Source: an uncultured Gammaproteobacteria bacterium (GTDB lineage: Bacteria; Pseudomonadota; Gammaproteobacteria; Rariloculales; Rariloculaceae). Taken from it: DNA of 7,339 nt. Location: the NCBI GenBank assembly GCA_946887385.1, contig CAMPKU010000215.1, positions 1-7,339 of the forward strand, written 5' to 3'. Each line of letters opens with the position of its first letter. Position 1 is the stretch's first letter. This document shows positions 5,793 to 7,339 of this stretch, piece after piece. A program made the translations under genes and the position numbers. The notes below the pieces were generated by a model, which saw only the letters and a list, made by a program, of their open reading frames with translations, did not search any database and was not told the DNA's origin.

Positions 5793-7339
5793 AGTGGCAC
5801 GCCGCTTGCAGGCGCATCGGCGATGCGCTCTCCGCCGCTCGAGACTTATGGCCTGATCGGCAACATGCTGTCCGCTGCCCTCGTGGGGAGCGACGGCTCC
5901 ATCGATTGGCTATGCCTGCCGCGGTTCGATTCGCCCGCGTGCTTCGCGGCGCTGCTCGGCGGACCGGAGCACGGCCGCTGGTTGCTCGCGCCCGAAGGCG
6001 CTGTGGTACGGAGCACGCGCCGGTACTTGCCCGACACGGCCGTCATCGAGACGACGTTCGAGACGGAACGCGGCGCCGTGGCGCTCATCGATTTCATGCC
6101 GCTCAGCGAGGACGAAGAGAAGGTCGACGTGGTGCGCATCGTGCGCGGCGTGCGCGGCGAGGTGGCCATGCGCATGGAGCTCGTGCTGCGCTTCAACTAC
6201 GGCCATGCGGTGCCGTGGGTGCGGCGCCGCGATTACGGTATCAGCGCCGTTGCCGGCCCCGACGCCGTCGAGTTGCATACCGACGCCCCGCTCGAAGGTC
6301 ACGACCTCAAAACGCATTCTGCTTTCACAGTGAGGGAGGGCGAAAGCGTGCCGTTCACGCTGTCGTACCACCGCTCGCACAAGACGCCGCACTTCGTGGC
6401 GGATCGCAACGAGAGCTTGGAGGCGACCGTCGAGTGGTGGCGGCAGTGGACGGGACGGTGCCGGTTCCACTGCGACCACGAGAGCTGGCGAGAGGCGGTT
6501 CGGCGCTCGCTGATCACGCTGAAGCTGCTCACGTTCGCGCCCACGGGCGGCATCGTGGCGGCGCCGACCACATCGCTGCCCGAGGCCCTCGGCGGCGCGC
6601 GCAACTGGGACTACCGCTACTGCTGGCTGCGCGACTCGACGCTGACGCTGTACGCGCTGCTCAACGCCGGCTATCGCGACGAGGCGAACGCGTGGCGGCA
6701 TTGGCTGCTGCGGGCCGCGGCGGGGCTGCCGGAGCAGCTGCACATCATGTACGGCATCGCCGGCGACCGCTGGCTGCCGGAGCTCGAGGTGCCGTGGTTG
6801 CCCGGCTATGCCGACAGCCGGCCCGTGCGCGTCGGCAACGCCGCGGTGAGTCAGCGCCAGTTGGACGTGTACGGCGAAGTCATGGACGCGTTCCACGCGG
6901 CGCGCGTGTCCGCGCTCGCGCCGCTCGCCGAGGCCTGGCGCTTGCAAAAGTCGTTGCTCAGGCACCTCGAGGGCGTGTGGCGTGAGCCCGACCATGGGAT
7001 CTGGGAGATGCGCGGGCCGCCGCGCGCGTTCACTCACTCGCGTTTGATGTGCTGGCTTGCCTTCGACCGTGCGCTGAAGTCGTCCGAGAAAGTGGCGCTC
7101 GAGGGCCCCACCGAACGCTGGGGCGCGGTGCGCGACGAGATCCATGCCGACATTTGCGCGCACGGCTTCGACGCGCGGCGCAACACCTTCGTGCAGCACT
7201 ACGGCGGCGATGCGCTGGATGCGTCGCTGCTGCTGCTGCCGCAAACGGGCTTTCTGCCGGTCGACGATCCCCGCGTCGCCGGCACCGTGGCCGCCGTCGA
7301 GCGTGAGCTGATGGTCGACGGCTTCGTGCGGCGCTATGC
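5790..7339 (+). CDS. Glycoside hydrolase family 15 protein (glucoamylase/trehalase-like), 3' end outside window
   Basis: The frame stays open from GTG 5790 to the window end (516 codons plus 2 nt); relatives are about 600 residues, so roughly 80-100 C-terminal residues are missing. No signal peptide is seen, so it is probably cytoplasmic. The N-terminal region matches the trehalase-like N-terminal domain: LETYGLIGN, then GSDGSIDWLCLPRFDSPACF. The catalytic (alpha/alpha)6 domain begins near residue 225. It includes GGARNWDYRYCWLRDS (about 269-283), a hallmark of this bacterial subfamily, and GIWEMRG with Glu406 (numbered from GTG) as the likely general acid. The catalytic base should lie beyond the edge. 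Family members hydrolyse trehalose (as in mycobacterial GH15 trehalase) or alpha-glucans; substrate cannot be assigned here. It starts 35 nt after the ankyrin stop with no visible terminator, so co-transcription is possible, but it shares no export feature with the preceding unit. The start could instead be ATG 5823. Confidence 0.92.
   Translation, partial: MSGTPLAGASAMRSPPLETYGLIGNMLSAALVGSDGSIDWLCLPRFDSPACFAALLGGPEHGRWLLAPEGAVVRSTRRYLPDTAVIETTFETERGAVALIDFMPLSEDEEKVDVVRIVRGVRGEVAMRMELVLRFNYGHAVPWVRRRDYGISAVAGPDAVELHTDAPLEGHDLKTHSAFTVREGESVPFTLSYHRSHKTPHFVADRNESLEATVEWWRQWTGRCRFHCDHESWREAVRRSLITLKLLTFAPTGGIVAAPTTSLPEALGGARNWDYRYCWLRDSTLTLYALLNAGYRDEANAWRHWLLRAAAGLPEQLHIMYGIAGDRWLPELEVPWLPGYADSRPVRVGNAAVSQRQLDVYGEVMDAFHAARVSALAPLAEAWRLQKSLLRHLEGVWREPDHGIWEMRGPPRAFTHSRLMCWLAFDRALKSSEKVALEGPTERWGAVRDEIHADICAHGFDARRNTFVQHYGGDALDASLLLLPQTGFLPVDDPRVAGTVAAVERELMVDGFVRRY

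Noticed and set aside
5621..6985. Open frame of 454 codons on + starting inside the ankyrin gene
   Set aside because: It is out of frame with both the ankyrin gene and the GH15 gene, is Arg-rich, and has no ribosome site or domain.
5910..7244. Open frame of 444 codons antisense to the GH15 gene
   Set aside because: Low-complexity Arg/His/Ala composition with no domain; the + strand frame has unmistakable GH15 motifs.
1..7339. Search for tRNA/rRNA genes, CRISPR arrays, insertion sequences and attachment sites
   Set aside because: No cloverleaf-like sequence, spaced direct repeats, transposase frames or terminal inverted repeats were seen. Codon and base use look even across all five genes, giving no sign of recent transfer.

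Overview
The window is GC-rich (by eye about two-thirds G+C), compact, and read entirely from the + strand. It holds five genes. The first is cut by the left edge and the last by the right edge. Gene content (an ADOP/MacB-type permease, a DUF1592-type multidomain cytochrome, a Tat-exported DUF1552 protein and a secreted ankyrin protein) points to a Gram-negative bacterium with a periplasm. Such combinations are familiar from Acidobacteriota, Planctomycetota relatives and high-GC Gammaproteobacteria of the Steroidobacter/Woeseia type. The sequence alone does not settle which, and no ribosomal or other marker gene is present.

Layout. Bases 1-399 are the C-terminal end of an FtsX/MacB-like permease. 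Bases 400-507 are the only real intergenic stretch. It holds promoter-like elements, a 10-bp palindrome and a strong hairpin. Bases 508-5754 are a tightly packed three-gene unit: (i) a predicted lipoprotein with two CxxCH haem sites and the domain series PSCyt1-like/DUF1587/DUF1595/DUF1592/DUF1588/DUF1585; (ii) a DUF1552 (HXXSHH) protein with a twin-arginine signal; (iii) a signal-peptide-bearing protein built almost wholly of ankyrin repeats. Start and stop codons overlap at both internal junctions (ATGA, then an 8-nt overlap), so the three are probably co-translated. Bases 5790-7339 are a GH15 glucoamylase/trehalase-like enzyme starting 35 nt after the ankyrin gene, probably from GTG. It lacks its C-terminus here.

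How the genes may work together. All three products of the central unit carry export signals of different kinds (lipoprotein/Sec, Tat, Sec), so they should meet outside the cytoplasm. A reasonable model is a periplasmic complex in which the haem protein and the DUF1552 protein form the catalytic or redox core, and the ankyrin protein is a dedicated scaffold or stabilising partner. The DUF families have no established biochemical function known to me, so the reaction is unknown. This unit is the most interesting part of the window. The GH15 enzyme looks like a separate carbohydrate (trehalose or alpha-glucan) function that may share the transcript.
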